The position numbers and the translations under genes are program-made. The notes beneath the pieces were generated by a model. The model had not been told where the DNA came from. It made no database searches and worked only from the letters and a program-made list of their open reading frames with translations. DNA of 64,000 nucleotides from Aegilops tauschii subsp. strangulata (lineage: Eukaryota; Streptophyta; Magnoliopsida; Poales; Poaceae). The stretch is taken from NCBI RefSeq assembly GCF_002575655.3, contig NC_053040.3, positions 357,118,267 to 357,182,266 on the forward strand. The letters are read 5' to 3'. This document shows, piece by piece, positions 23,900 through 34,599 of this stretch. The first letter of the stretch is position 1, and every line of letters starts with the position of its first letter.

Positions 23900-24900
23900 T
23901 CTTCAACCTCCACCCCTTAGCCGTCAGCCACCACCGGCCAAACAGCAGCCCCCCGCCGCCCCGCGGACGGCGGTGCGCCGCCCCGCCCGCCCCGAAAACA
24001 CTCCCCACCGCCGGTCCGCCGCCGCCCCGGCCATCCGTCTAGCCCCCCCGTGCCGAGCTTTTTCTCTGGCGATCCCCACGCCACCGCCGGCGACCACCGC
24101 CCCCATCCTAAACCCTAAGATAGATAGTGGGGTACCTCTCCGGCGATCCCCCTCCCCGCTGCGGCTGGTTCTTCCTTCACCCCGGCGAGCCCCCCACCCC
24201 CTAAAAATTGACTGACCCAAAAGTCGATTCAGTCGACTGAAGTGTAGCTAAATCGGAGCAGCATCGCAAGCAAGAGCAAGAGCGAGAGCAGCAGCGCGAG
24301 CAAGAGCAATAGCAAGAGCAGACCAGGCAGGGGACCGAGAGCAAGAGCAGAGCAGCAGCGCGAGCGAGAGCTAAAGCAGCAGCAGCTCCTACTGATGTGG
24401 ACGTCGCCGCCGAGGAAGCGACGCCGTGGAGGAAGTGGCCGGCGATGCCGCCGTGGATGGAGCCGCGCCGTGTCGGCTCGGGCCCGAGCACCGGCAGCAC
24501 CGTGAGATCGAATCAAGAAGAAAATGCGGCGATTAGTGTACAACCTCTTTGGTGGCGCCGATTAGGCCGCAGCTTCATCCGAGGAAATGGTGAAGACGGC
24601 GGTGTGGGAATGGAGGTGGCGCGAAGGACGAGGGGAACGTCGGGGCAGCTCCTTGGAGGTGGAGGATGGGGTGGCTGAACCGGCGGGACGATGAGATCGA
24701 CGACGGATCCTCATCCGGTACGGTGGATGAGGGACGCGAGGTGTTGCTGTGGACGACGTCGTCGGGGAAGAGGCTCCGGCTGGGTGGCGGACGGAGCAGG
24801 GTGTGGGGTTTCGTCGCGGGTTTTCGCGGCCTCGGTGTACGAATGGGTAGGCGGATGGGATGGCAGTGGGGAACCATGGCTTAGAGACGCGATTGTCCGA
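23900..24900 (-). promoter_or_regulatory. GC-rich island, possible promoter or first exon of the duplicated-exon gene
   Basis: The sequence is CpG- and CCG-rich, unlike the AT-rich surroundings. It contains a GAGCAA/GAGCAG microsatellite (24256-24390). Open frames run on both strands, but their composition (Arg/Pro/Ala or poly-Leu) is that of GC-rich repeats. A 5' regulatory role is inferred from position upstream of the minus-strand gene. Confidence 0.3.
24256..24390. repeat. (GAGCAA/GAGCAG)n microsatellite
   Basis: Imperfect hexamer repeat interrupted near 24325. It yields a run of Leu codons on the minus strand (ORF 24229-24543), which is a repeat artefact. Confidence 0.85.
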
Positions 24901-25283
24901 AAGGTGGGGTAAGTTACAAAAGTACCCCCACCGATTTGAGGCGGTTCTTTCGGTTCAGGGGTACCACGGGCATTTCGCGTGTCGGGATTTCACAGGAGGT
25001 GGGAGTTTTCGCGCGCGTTGTAATTTCGGAATAGCAAGGTGCGGGTTGAGGTGGAGGGAGTTGTCGGAGCACAACGAGACAAAGATATATCTTAAATATT
25101 TTGGGCTAACAAGGCGTGGGTTGAAGAGGTGGGAGTTTCGCAGCACGATAGACAGAGACGCTAGCTTGAATTTTTGGCATAACAAGGCGCGGCTTGAAAT
25201 TTCGGAAGAACAAGCTTAACGTGTACAAAAAAAAGACAATTTGCACCTCAACACGCACAACACACACACAAACACCATTTAGA

Positions 25284-27480
25284 CTAGAGTAAGGTACACG
25301 TGCATTGCACGCATGAGATTTGACAACCAAATTATGAATAAATATCACATTATAGCATGCAAGCTTTGAGTCATATATGCATGATGTAGATGTTCGTTTA
25401 ATTCTTATAGTTCATTTCATTCAAAATCATCTAGTTTTTATAAGAAAGCTAATCTATTTTAAGATTCATGGAATTGTGCGTCGTAAGACATAAAGTAAAA
25501 ACAAATAATGGCAAATCATGTAGAAAAACATTTGGGCAATTTTGATACGGAAGATTCTAGAACAAATAAGAAGTTCTTGTGTTTTGATGTTTGTGCATTA
25601 TGCTTAAGTTCAACCATGGAGTCTTCTAGATTATACATGTGGCGAAATCTGGTGGAATCTAGATGATATCCAACGGCCAGTAGTGCTCAAATTTGCCATC
25701 TTTGGACCATCGGATTCGCCTCATCCAACAACCATCTTTCAAAGTTAAAGTTACCCGCACACAATAAAAAAAATATAAAATATAATATATATATATATAT
25801 ATAGGGGTATAGATATAGACATGTGATGCGGAAGCCGCCCATCATCTCCAATTAGAATAGTGTGTCCATGCACGGATGCGACGTGGCCAAATGATGTCTG
25901 CCATCGGTATCTCAAATTCAAATCAGTCTGACCTTGTTCAATGTGTATACACTAGAACATGCTCGTTTCCAAACCACACCGCGCAGATCTCCGTTATATT
26001 CATGCATGCATGGGTTTCAAACATCAGGATCTGTTATTCAAATATTTGAATTCAACTTTACATTGATTATGACCTCACCTATTCTTTTACACCCACACAG
26101 TAGTCTTCTCTTTATAATTGTACCACTAACTTTCTCTCGTGCATGCATGCACACACACTACCAGTCGGCATTATCCATCGCACGCATACAATCTTTTTCT
26201 TCAGGTCGGTCTCCCATGAAGGCACACACTCACACACATCCCCCTCTCCATCATATCGGGCATTCTTTATCTCTCACGCGTGCATGCGCAACGATTGATG
26301 TTCCTCTATGTATGTGTGTATATAGCTAGGTCTTTCATAGTTTTCCACACAAACCGATCAATCGATATATCAAGTGAGGTCTCACCCTCTTTCCCACGTC
26401 CACATCGATCAATTTATACCTCTCTATATAGGATTAACATATATAGCTAATACACCCACATTAATTATATATCCAACGTCCCCCTCTCATCATCCATGCC
26501 TTCCGCTTCATCTCTCAGACGCGTGCACAATGGCGAAGACAGGGGGCAGTAAGGGCCCTGCCCCCCTCCCCCTAACATCACTATATATCGAGGCTAATAT
26601 GAATGTGATCATTAGACAATTGCGGCTAAAAATGGTTTAAGTTCATGAATTGACCCTCCTCGTAAAGGATTAGCAATGCTTGGCCCCCTAGCTCATTTAT
26701 TTTTCATGGCTCCGCCACTGCGCGCAACAGCGCACGTGTTCGCCCCCTCTCTCTAAATATCGATCTCGCACTTGTGCATTCCTTCATAGTCTCCCTCCAC
26801 TCGGCCCCTCACACCATCTTCTAGCCCCCACCGGATTTTGCCACATGTACAATCTAGCAGACTCCATGGTTGAACTTAAGCATAATGCACAAACCTCAAA
26901 ACAACAGTGGTTCTCTTTTGTTCTAGAATCTTCCGTATCATAACTGCCCAAACTTTTTTTCTAGTTGAATTGCCATTATTTGTTTTTACTTTATGCTTTA
27001 CAACGCACAATTCCATGAATCATAAAATAGATTAAGGGCTTCTTTGATTCAAAGGATTCTCAAAGGAATTTTGGAGGATCCTAATCATTAGGAATTTTTC
27101 TTGTCTTGGTTGTTTGATTCGTAGGATTGTAAACCATAGGATTTTTTCCATATGATTCATTTGCACTAGATTTCATAGGAAACATCCCATCCACTCAAAC
27201 CTCTTTGAAAGAATTATGCATTTTTTCTATGCACAATCAAACACTCGTACAATCCTGTAGGTTTCAAGACGACATTCCACTATAATCCCATGTTTTTCCT
27301 ATTCCCATGTTCTTAGCTTTTTTTATAAAAACTAATTGATTTTGAATGAGATGAACTATAAGAATTAAACGAAGGGCTACATCAGGCATATATGACTCAG
27401 AGCTTACATGCTATAGTGTGGTATTTATTCATAATTTGGTTGCAAAACTGATGCGTGCAATGCACGTGTACCTTACTAGT
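25284..27480. mobile_element. Fold-back DNA element with 372-bp inverted arms
   Basis: The left arm 25284-25655 pairs with 26828-27480. The right arm is 653 bp because it holds a 278-bp insertion plus a 3-bp TSD; without these it is also 372 bp. Outer ends share TAAGGTACACGTGCATTGCA. The 1.17-kb centre has an (AT)n tract near 25780 and cacaca-rich sequence but no gene. A flanking TSD was not evident, so the superfamily (Mutator-like or other) is open. Confidence 0.8.
27035..27312. mobile_element. 278-bp insertion in the right arm, TSD TTA
   Basis: Comparison with the left arm shows the empty site exactly. TTA is duplicated at 27032-27034 and 27313-27315. A 3-bp TTA target is typical of PIF/Harbinger MITEs, but the ends (AGGGCTTCTTTG and CCATGTTC) are not clear inverted repeats. 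Confidence 0.7.
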
Positions 27481-28180
27481 ACTTCGAGTATGTGCAAAAC
27501 ACGTAAATTAGAATACCAATGGCCCGCTACACAGTGTCTCTCTTACAGTTCATGAAGCCACGCGGCACATGTGGAGGCGTTTTTCGCGACCTCCTTGCGT
27601 GGATTGATCACAGTGACGTGCTGCTGGTTCCAGAAGAATGTACTCGTCCTCCCTGAGCCATACTGGCGGTACATGCACGAACCGAAAATGTGCATGCACG
27701 CCACGCACGCACTCATTCCCTCGCACGCACACGCGGGTACACGGGCGGACGCAATTTTGTACCAAGATCCACCCATGTGATAATTTGACGCATGTAAAGT
27801 CGTTCACTTCATTGATGGTCAATTAATACAACGCATGCAAATTGAGTGGACGTGAGGGCGGAAGAAAGACATTATTACTCCACTGCGCGCATGCGAGTAG
27901 TTAAATCGTGGGTTGCTAGTAGTACTTCCATTGGTATCCTTCATATTTTGTGCCAATTTTTGACAGTAACATAATATTTACGCATTTGAGCAGTGTAGTA
28001 CTTGAAATTTATGTTCCGCTAAACTCATCGGGAGCCGTTTCGGGCCTCGAAACCAAAACCATCAATTAATCTTTACCTTGTTCCCATCACATTCGAAAGC
28101 CTGCTCACACCTACTAGTACGTACCAAACCTGAACGTGTTCCCACTATGCAGGTATTAGTACTAGTGCTAGTACTTAGGT
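27481..28180. other. Spacer without recognised gene
   Basis: Short ORFs on both strands at 27543-27826 overlap each other and show no domain. Nothing else is seen. Confidence 0.4.
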
Positions 28181-28181
28181 T

Positions 28182-28190
28182 ATAAAAGGG
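28182..28190 (+). promoter_or_regulatory. TATA box of the coiled-coil gene
   Basis: TTATAAAAGGGG lies about 75 bp before the ATG at 28259, a normal plant promoter distance. Confidence 0.55.
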
Positions 28191-28258
28191 GAACTACCTA
28201 AACAAAAATTACTCTACCTTTCCTCCTCATAAGTGCTTCTTCTTCGTCCGTCGTTGCC

Positions 28259-28950
28259 ATGGCCGGTGAGCAGAGCTCTAGGTCGAGAACTACTCGTAAC
28301 AAGGGAGCAACAACCAAGGCTGCGGAAAAAAAGAGAGGGCTCGCCGCCACACAGTGACCTCGAAAGATCTCTCACGGGCAGGCGATGGCTCCCAGGAGCG
28401 CCCTAGCCGCGGACGCGAACATGCCGAGCCGGTGGAGCTGGAGTCGTTATCCCTCGACAGCATGCCCGATCAGCTCAATAAGCAGAAGGAGTTCATCCAA
28501 GGCTTGATGGAGTTGCTGAAGGAGAGCCTCGACGACATGCCCGCTGAGCTCAATCAGCAGGGGGAGTTGACCGCCGGCTTGGTGATGCTGCTGAAGAAGA
28601 TCATTGCCTCGGAGAAGAAGGCGACCGGCGAAATCCTGCGACTTCAGGAGGACAACGCAAAGCTCTGCCATGAGATCGACCTGTTGAAGGAGAAGAATGC
28701 CGGCTGGAAGAAGCTGCATGAGAATAGTAGTTCCTCGATGAAGATGCTGCATGCCCTCGTCATGGAACAGAAGGAGGAGTTGGCGAAGCTCCGCATCGAG
28801 CACCCGGCTGCTGTCAAGGTACATAATGCGGCCGTGGAACAGATGATGAAGGCTCGCGTCGAGAAATCCCGCGTCATGGACAGAATGAAGAAGACGGCGG
28901 AGGAAACGCGCAAGGAGATGGAGGTCGTGGAGGCGACGAAGAAGCAGTGA
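28259..28950 (+). pseudogene. Coiled-coil protein gene with internal 25-residue repeat, frameshifted
   Basis: The gene is not recognised. ATG 28259 opens MAGEQSSRSRTTRNKG, a basic N-terminus that runs into a stop after 32 codons. A second frame continues from about 28330 to TGA 28948. The switch is most simply explained by a one-base change in the A7 run 28326-28332. The C-terminal 190 residues are strongly helical with heptads (EILRLQEDNAKLCHEIDLLK). Two adjacent 25-residue units start SLDSMPDQLN and SLDDMPAELN. No transmembrane or enzyme domain is visible. A TATA box and Met context upstream argue that it was a real gene. GC-rich codon use contrasts with the AT-rich flanks. Confidence 0.55.
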
Positions 28951-29559
28951 CGACTCCGCGGTGAATTAGATCATTTGGGGTGGTAATCTTCCTTCTTCTT
29001 TTGCTCCTGTGTTTCATCTTTTGCTTCGGGTGTTTCGCCGCACGTGTCATGTTCTCTGCAAGGCATGAATAGAACAATGTTTTTTTTGAGGGAATGAATA
29101 GAACAATGCTAACAATGAGATGACTAGCAAATTAGATCATTTTTATCGCCATATGGCACTGGGCTGCCGTGTTTCGTGCTCCTCCGTCACAGTACTACTC
29201 CAGTGGAAAACTTGAGTATACAGCACGGTTCTTTGCTCCTCCTCGATCAGGTCGTCGGCGCATTTATACGAGCATTCAAATCACAAGGCCCCGCCTTCCA
29301 GCAGTAATGAGCCGTCAAATCACAAAGGCCCTCGCCTCTTGTGAAACCGACCAAGGTAGACTGCCCCGCCCTCTAGCCTTTTAAAAAATGTATACTTTTG
29401 TACAGCAGTAGTATCGATGGATTGCGCCATGGAGCAAAACTTGAAATAAAAAAAGGTAGTACATATAGAGAGCGCTCGTCGCCAAATTATGCATATAGTA
29501 CTATTAAAAAGGCTAGTCACAATAATGGTGTCCAGCACAACCCACCCCTCAAATAAAAC
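28951..29559. other. 3' flank of the coiled-coil gene
   Basis: No gene is seen. Bases about 29270-29480 (with ATGGATTGCGCCATGGAGCA) are a diverged copy of 33540-33830. Confidence 0.6.
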
Positions 29560-29562
29560 TAA

Positions 29563-29908
29563 GAGGGTGCTTGGATACGTTTTAGTCCCATGACTAAAAG
29601 TAGTGGGACTAAAACATGCTAGCCTCACCCATGCTTGGATCCAAATACTAAAAAGGCTAAAATCAAGTTAATGAGCATTTATTATCCTCCAAACCCTCCA
29701 ATCCAGAACTCGCCTGTGTTAAAGGAGAGGAGTTAAATGAGTAGAGAGAGGACTAATCCACATTTTAGTAGGGGTACCCCTGACTAAATTTTTTTAGTCT
29801 TAAGACTAGTTTTAGCCCCTCTTTAGTCAGGGGTGCTTGGAACTTTAGCCTCTTAAAGAGACTATTTTTAGTCAGACTAAAATAAGTCCCTTGGATCCAA
29901 GCACCCTC
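29563..29908. mobile_element. Tourist-like MITE (PIF/Harbinger), 346 bp
   Basis: The ends are GAGGGTGCTTGGAT and ATCCAAGCACCCTC, perfect inverted repeats over 14 bp. TAA flanks both sides (29560-29562, 29909-29911). Confidence 0.93.
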
Positions 29909-30237
29909 TAAGCATCCTGGAATTCTTTGACAAAACAAAGCACCCTGAAATTCTTTGACAACTAAACTGCTGGCTATATGATGTTGGCCATATATATTGT
30001 ACGTATATAATGTGAAGAAACGAGTGGTAGTACTATACCAACTAAAAGATGAAATGTAAGAAATACTAGTATGTACGTACTGAAGAGTTAAAGTAACGAG
30101 AAGAAACATAACATAGTTCTGCTGGGGGCTCAGCACAACACACCCCTCAAATTAAATTAAGCACACCTGAAATTAAACTTTGCAACTATTCCGGTAGACA
30201 CTGCATTAGAACCACCATGAGCAACGACACTGCCACC

Positions 30238-30956
30238 TTACTCGGAGTCCTCGTCCACGTCCTCGACTTCGTCCTTGTCCCTCTTCCTCTTGGCCAATAC
30301 TTCTTTGCTTGAACCGCACACTTGGCTGTTGCTCTTCATCCAACCCTTGTAGATATTGAAGCAAAGGTAGCCATCCATTGCAGCGTAGTGGATGTGGTCT
30401 ATATCTAGTACATTCCGCTGCCATGCATGACGATGAAACGTGTATGGAGGTTTCTCCAGTTTACCGTACAAAGGATGAACCATGGCTCCTGCCAGGGTCA
30501 GCATTGAAGGCTGACGAGAGGACACCAGCCGATTCTTCTGGTGGTCGAAGGTGTTGCCTACAACGAGGCCTATCCGACGCAGGACTTCTTTGTCGTTACC
30601 AAAGTCTACAGTAACGAATCTGACTAGGTTGCTCTCGAGGAAGTCCTTAAAATCCTGGCACTCAACGTCGGCATGGCATATGTGGTAGACCAAGCATAAG
30701 TCATGCACGCAAACCTGGATAACGCGGGCTTCTTCCTCTCTCCGTCCTTTAGATCCTTCGCTCGTCCCAGGACTGTGGTGTACTCAACATCTAGCCCGGC
30801 GACCCACTCATCATCTGAGTCTTCGAACATGCGTCTGAAGCGAGAAAGGCATGCTTTCACCGTCGCGGAAGAACGGGTGTAGATGACGTCGAACACATCG
30901 CCGGTGATGGTTCTAACCTTGTACTCACCGCCGATCGTGGAGATTTGGGACGCCAT
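30238..30956 (-). pseudogene. DEDD-type 3'-5' exonuclease relative (Werner-like), one-base frameshift
   Basis: The minus strand from ATG 30956 (MASQISTIGGEYKVRTITGD) encodes an exonuclease I motif GLDVEYT (Asp56, Glu58). One base is missing near 30723, after KKPA. In the other frame the protein continues with CVHDLCLVYHICHADV, then GNDKEVL (motif II) and YAAMDGYLCFNIYKGW (motif III, YAAxD). It ends in an acidic/basic tail KRKRDKDEVEDVDEDSE with a stop at 30238. The total of about 239 codons fits the stand-alone Werner-exonuclease-like proteins of plants, which act on DNA or RNA 3' ends. All catalytic residues expected by motif are present. A short CACTA relative sits 22 bp upstream of the ATG. 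A functional copy elsewhere is likely. Confidence 0.75.
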
Positions 30957-31455
30957 GGATTTGGGAGGAGGGTTAGGACACTAGTAGAAAAAGGGGCTTT
31001 TGTCCCGGTTGGTAAGGCCCTTTAGTCCCGGATTTTGAAACGGGACTAAAGGGTCGTTACTAATGCCTCTCCCCTTTAGTCCCGGTTCTTACATGAACCG
31101 GGACTAAAGGAAATTTTATGAATTTTTTTTTGAAATTTTTTTGATTTTTTTTGATTTTCAAAATTTTGATTTTTTTAACCTCTAATCTCTAACCATCGTG
31201 GAGATTTGGGACGCCATGGATTTGGGAGGAGGGTTAGGACACTAGTAGAAAAAGGGGCTTTTGTCCCGGTTGGTAAGGCCCTTTAGTCCCGGATTTTGAA
31301 CCGGGACTAAAGGGTCGTTACTAATGCCTCTCCCCTTTAGTCCCGGTTCTTACACGAACCGGGACTAAAGGAAATTTTATGATTTTTTTTTGAATTTTTT
31401 TTTTGAAATTTTTTTGAATTTGTTTTTGATTTTCAAAATTTTGAATTTTTTTAAC
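30934..31455. repeat. 261-bp tandem duplication across gene start and transposon end
   Basis: The first unit is 30934-31194 and the second begins at 31195. Each contains the exonuclease start region (cgtggagatttgggacgcc) and the first part of the short CACTA element with its CACTAGTAGAAAAAGGGGC terminus. The junction shares ATC with both parents. Small differences show it is not recent. Confidence 0.85.
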
Positions 31456-32554
31456 CTCTAATCTCTAACCATCACCCCTCATCACTGCTCAATTTATCCT
31501 CTAATCTCTAATCACCCCTCATCATTCCAAATCATCTAACTTCCCGAACGGTCACCCATCCTCCCACTCCCCCAGCCTGAGCACGCTTAACTTCCGGGTT
31601 CTATTCCCCCTCGTTTCCAAGTCTGCACTTGTTGTTTTCCTGACAATAGTAAGATGTCAATCCTATTAACCCTCAGGAATTTTGCTTGAGCATGAAGTGA
31701 CACATTTCACTGTTTGAGTTTGAAACTATTGTTTTAAAAAACAATAATTATTTAGTAACACTAATATTTCTTGAATAATTAGTTTGACCATTGTTTGACC
31801 ATAGTTTGACCAGATTTGACCAAAATTCAAAATAACTGAAATAATTATTTAGTAACACTAATATTCTAGAATAATTATTTTGACCATTGTTTGACCACAG
31901 TTTGAATTTTTTTTGATTTTTTCCACTCTAGATCTTAAAAGCCCCGTAACTTTTTTTCTGGTAGGTTTTTGAGGATTTTGAAAATGTTTAACGGGGTTCC
32001 CCTGGTTAAATTCGGATGTAACTTTTCAAGTAGATGATTTTCATATAAAAAACTTTTTCATCCGAGTTCGTATGCAAAAGTTATGCCCATTTTACAAATT
32101 CCAGAGAGATTTTGCAAATAAAGTCGAAATTCATATTTGTTAATTTTCCCAACAACTAGACCACATATCACATGGAAAACTTATTTTATTTTATTTTTTT
32201 GACATTTCCATCATTTTATTTTGTTTTTTCTAAAACTGAAAAGGCGGTCCACAGGGGGGGGGGGGTGGGGGTAGAGTTTGAAAGTGGGACCTTTAGTACC
32301 GGTTCGTGCCATTAACCGGTACTAATGCCTCAAAGCCCATTAGTACCGGTTGGTGGCACCAACCGGGACTAATGGGCATCGCACCCTTTAGTCCCGGTTC
32401 GTGGCACCAACCAGGACTAAAGGGCCCAGGTGAACCGGGACTAATGCCTTAGCCGCACGAACCGGGACGAATGCTCACATTAGTCCCGGTTCGTGACTGA
32501 ACTGGGACTAATGTGAATACTGCCCTGTGACCAAAGCCCTGTTTTCTACTAGTG
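30979..32554. mobile_element. Short non-autonomous CACTA element, 1.58 kb
   Basis: The left end is CACTAGTAGAAAAAGGGGC and the right end CCCTGTTTTCTACTAGTG. GGA flanks both sides (30976-30978, 32555-32557). The ends contain inverted TTTAGTCCCGGTTC/GAACCGGGACTAAA repeats. There is no coding sequence. It is a different family from the large CACTA around it. Confidence 0.92.
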
Positions 32555-32688
32555 GGATTAGTGGAACTGCCGTAATGTGAATGGACGGGACGACTAGGAG
32601 CGAACCGCTGTAGTATTGAAGGACGTGCGGTGACGAGTAGGAGCGAACTGCCAGCGTGCGAACGGCAGGGTAGTGGCTTTCCATTCTC

Positions 32689-32861
32689 CCATGATACGGG
32701 CTTTCGAGAGCCCTTGGATCTGAGATCGAATGGTTGCATGGCGTGATTCTAGACCTATGGGTGAATATCCTATCCTGGAGGGTTATTCTGCAAATTTTCA
32801 GCAACTTAGCATGCGACCGTTTGATCTCAGATCCAAGGGCTGCCAGCAGCCCGTATCATGG
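32689..32861. repeat. Small hairpin element, 173 bp
   Basis: Arms of about 53 bp (CCATGATACGGGCT... and ...AGCCCGTATCATGG, each with CCTTGGATCTGAGATC) face each other across about 67 bp. No TSD is evident. Confidence 0.75.
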
Positions 32862-33037
32862 TCGCGCCTGCCACGACCGTCGCGTCGCTCGCGCGGTCGC
32901 GCCCTTGGAGATTTAACACGGTGTGTTAGGCTATCTGATGTTGGCATGTCATACATAGTCATCACTTAGTCACTCATACTACAACAAGGTTGGCTATAAG
33001 TGTAATTTTTTTACTCCTCTCTATCTCTTTCTTCGTA

Positions 33038-33118
33038 CTCCCTCCGTCCCATAATATAAGAACGTTTTTGACACTAGTGTAGTGCCAAAAACGTTCTTAT
33101 ATTATGGGACACAGGGAG
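33038..33118. mobile_element. Stowaway MITE (Tc1/mariner), 81 bp
   Basis: CTCCCTCCGTCCCATAATAT forms a near-perfect hairpin with the other end (ATATTATGGGACACAGGGAG). TA flanks both sides (33036-33037, 33119-33120). Confidence 0.95.
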
Positions 33119-33120
33119 TA

Positions 33121-34440
33121 CTAGTATTTATTGCATTTGCCAAGGAGTGACCTCTTCCTATGAAATGGTGTTGCTAAGTTTGCTTCATTTAATTAGCTAT
33201 AGACTCAAAATTGTCTTTTCACCTAGGTACACGCGCTTAGCACCGTTTCTTCCTCGGGTCACCAAACTAGTCTCTCTCTTCTTGATTAACTTGCCACATC
33301 AGACTTTATGCCTATGTGGCAAGCTTAAGCACCTGTAGGAGCAAGTAAAAGTAAGTACAATAGTGCGCTTTACATGGCATTTTTGCATATGTGGAGGAAA
33401 GAGAGGCAAGGAAAAAGTGGAGAAGTGGGCTCTCATGCAAGAGCCAGCCTCTACTACATGGTGGAGCATTGGGAGAGGCACCTGTATGGAGGTGGTCAGG
33501 AATCGGGAGACTCACGCCGGTCGTAGCGGCGCAGTTAAAATGATAATGGCAAGTCAAATCACGGGGCCCCACCTGTCCAGCAGTAACTTGCTGTCAAATC
33601 ACACGGCCCTACGTTTGCAGCAGCCTACTCCCTCGTCTTCTCGCGTCTCTGTCGAACCGACTAGGTGGAACTTCCCCGCCTACCGCGCAGGAAAGGCCCT
33701 GCCCTCGAATTTTAAATAGTATACAGTATAATAATTTTGTATCCATGGATTGCGCCCGCGCCATGGAGCAAAGCATCTAGAAAATGGCGGTACACATGTA
33801 CGGAGTATACAGCACGCCCGTCGCGTTCGCGTCGCACCCCAGACGGTCGGTCGGTCTAGCACACTGCTCTCCCAATGGAACGCGCGTCATACTGCGTTTG
33901 CACACACATGTGGGACGACAATTGAGAATCGACCATAGGCACACTCCCCGGCCCCGCAAGTCGGCTGACTTAATAGAAGAGGGAGACGAGCGATAGTACT
34001 AGAGAAGTGTTGTACTACGTTGGTGCCTGGACGATCCCTGCAAGACACGGAAGATCAGTTCGTCCATGCATGTGACCAGACTCCAGCAGACACGCCTGGA
34101 TTGGCTATCGTCTACATATCATGCAGGCTGTGTTGTACATGGCTATAGTTGCGGTGAGAAATCTAAAAAAAGGTTTCTTGTCATCTCACAAAATTAGGTG
34201 TCATGTGCTTCGGATCACTGCGAGGGTTAAACAGCGACAACTGAGTTGGGCTAGTCATTGGGGGAACATGCACGAACAATGACTACTCGGCTGCCATCTA
34301 GGTCAAGCCGGCTATGTTAATTAGGACATCTATCGACGGACCCCTTTTCTACGAGTTTATCTTTAATTTGAGCTTTGTTCCTCGTCTAGTTTGTCCGTCG
34401 GGATTTCTTGTCATGTGGCATTTTTTCGTGTTATATGTTA
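33121..34440. other. Spacer, partly duplicated from about 29.3 kb
   Basis: No supported gene. Bases 33540-33830 match 29270-29480 in the same order and orientation with many differences. Short ORFs here (for example 33363-33719) show no domain. Confidence 0.5.
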
Positions 34441-34567
34441 TAATCCGGCGCTTTAGATCAAAATGACGACAACTGCGCCTCCGGGCCACGTGCATGAAAA
34501 CTTCTCGACAGTCATTGACGAGGTCAAGCCAGCTCCTGTAGACAAGAGAAAACTAGTACTACTCCAC

Positions 34568-34573
34568 TATATA
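34568..34573 (+). promoter_or_regulatory. Candidate TATA box of a transcribed unit
   Basis: TATATA is followed by a CT-rich, exon-like stretch with (CT)n at 34662-34677 and a plausible donor CAG|GTATAAC at 34923/34924. No long ORF lies in this first exon, so it would be a leader. Confidence 0.35.
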
Positions 34574-34599
34574 GGCAGGAGCCTCCGCGCTTGCTTGCT

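Noticed and set aside
24229..24543. Leucine-rich minus-strand ORF resembling a membrane protein
   Set aside because: The poly-Leu run is the translation of the GAGCAA/GAGCAG microsatellite.
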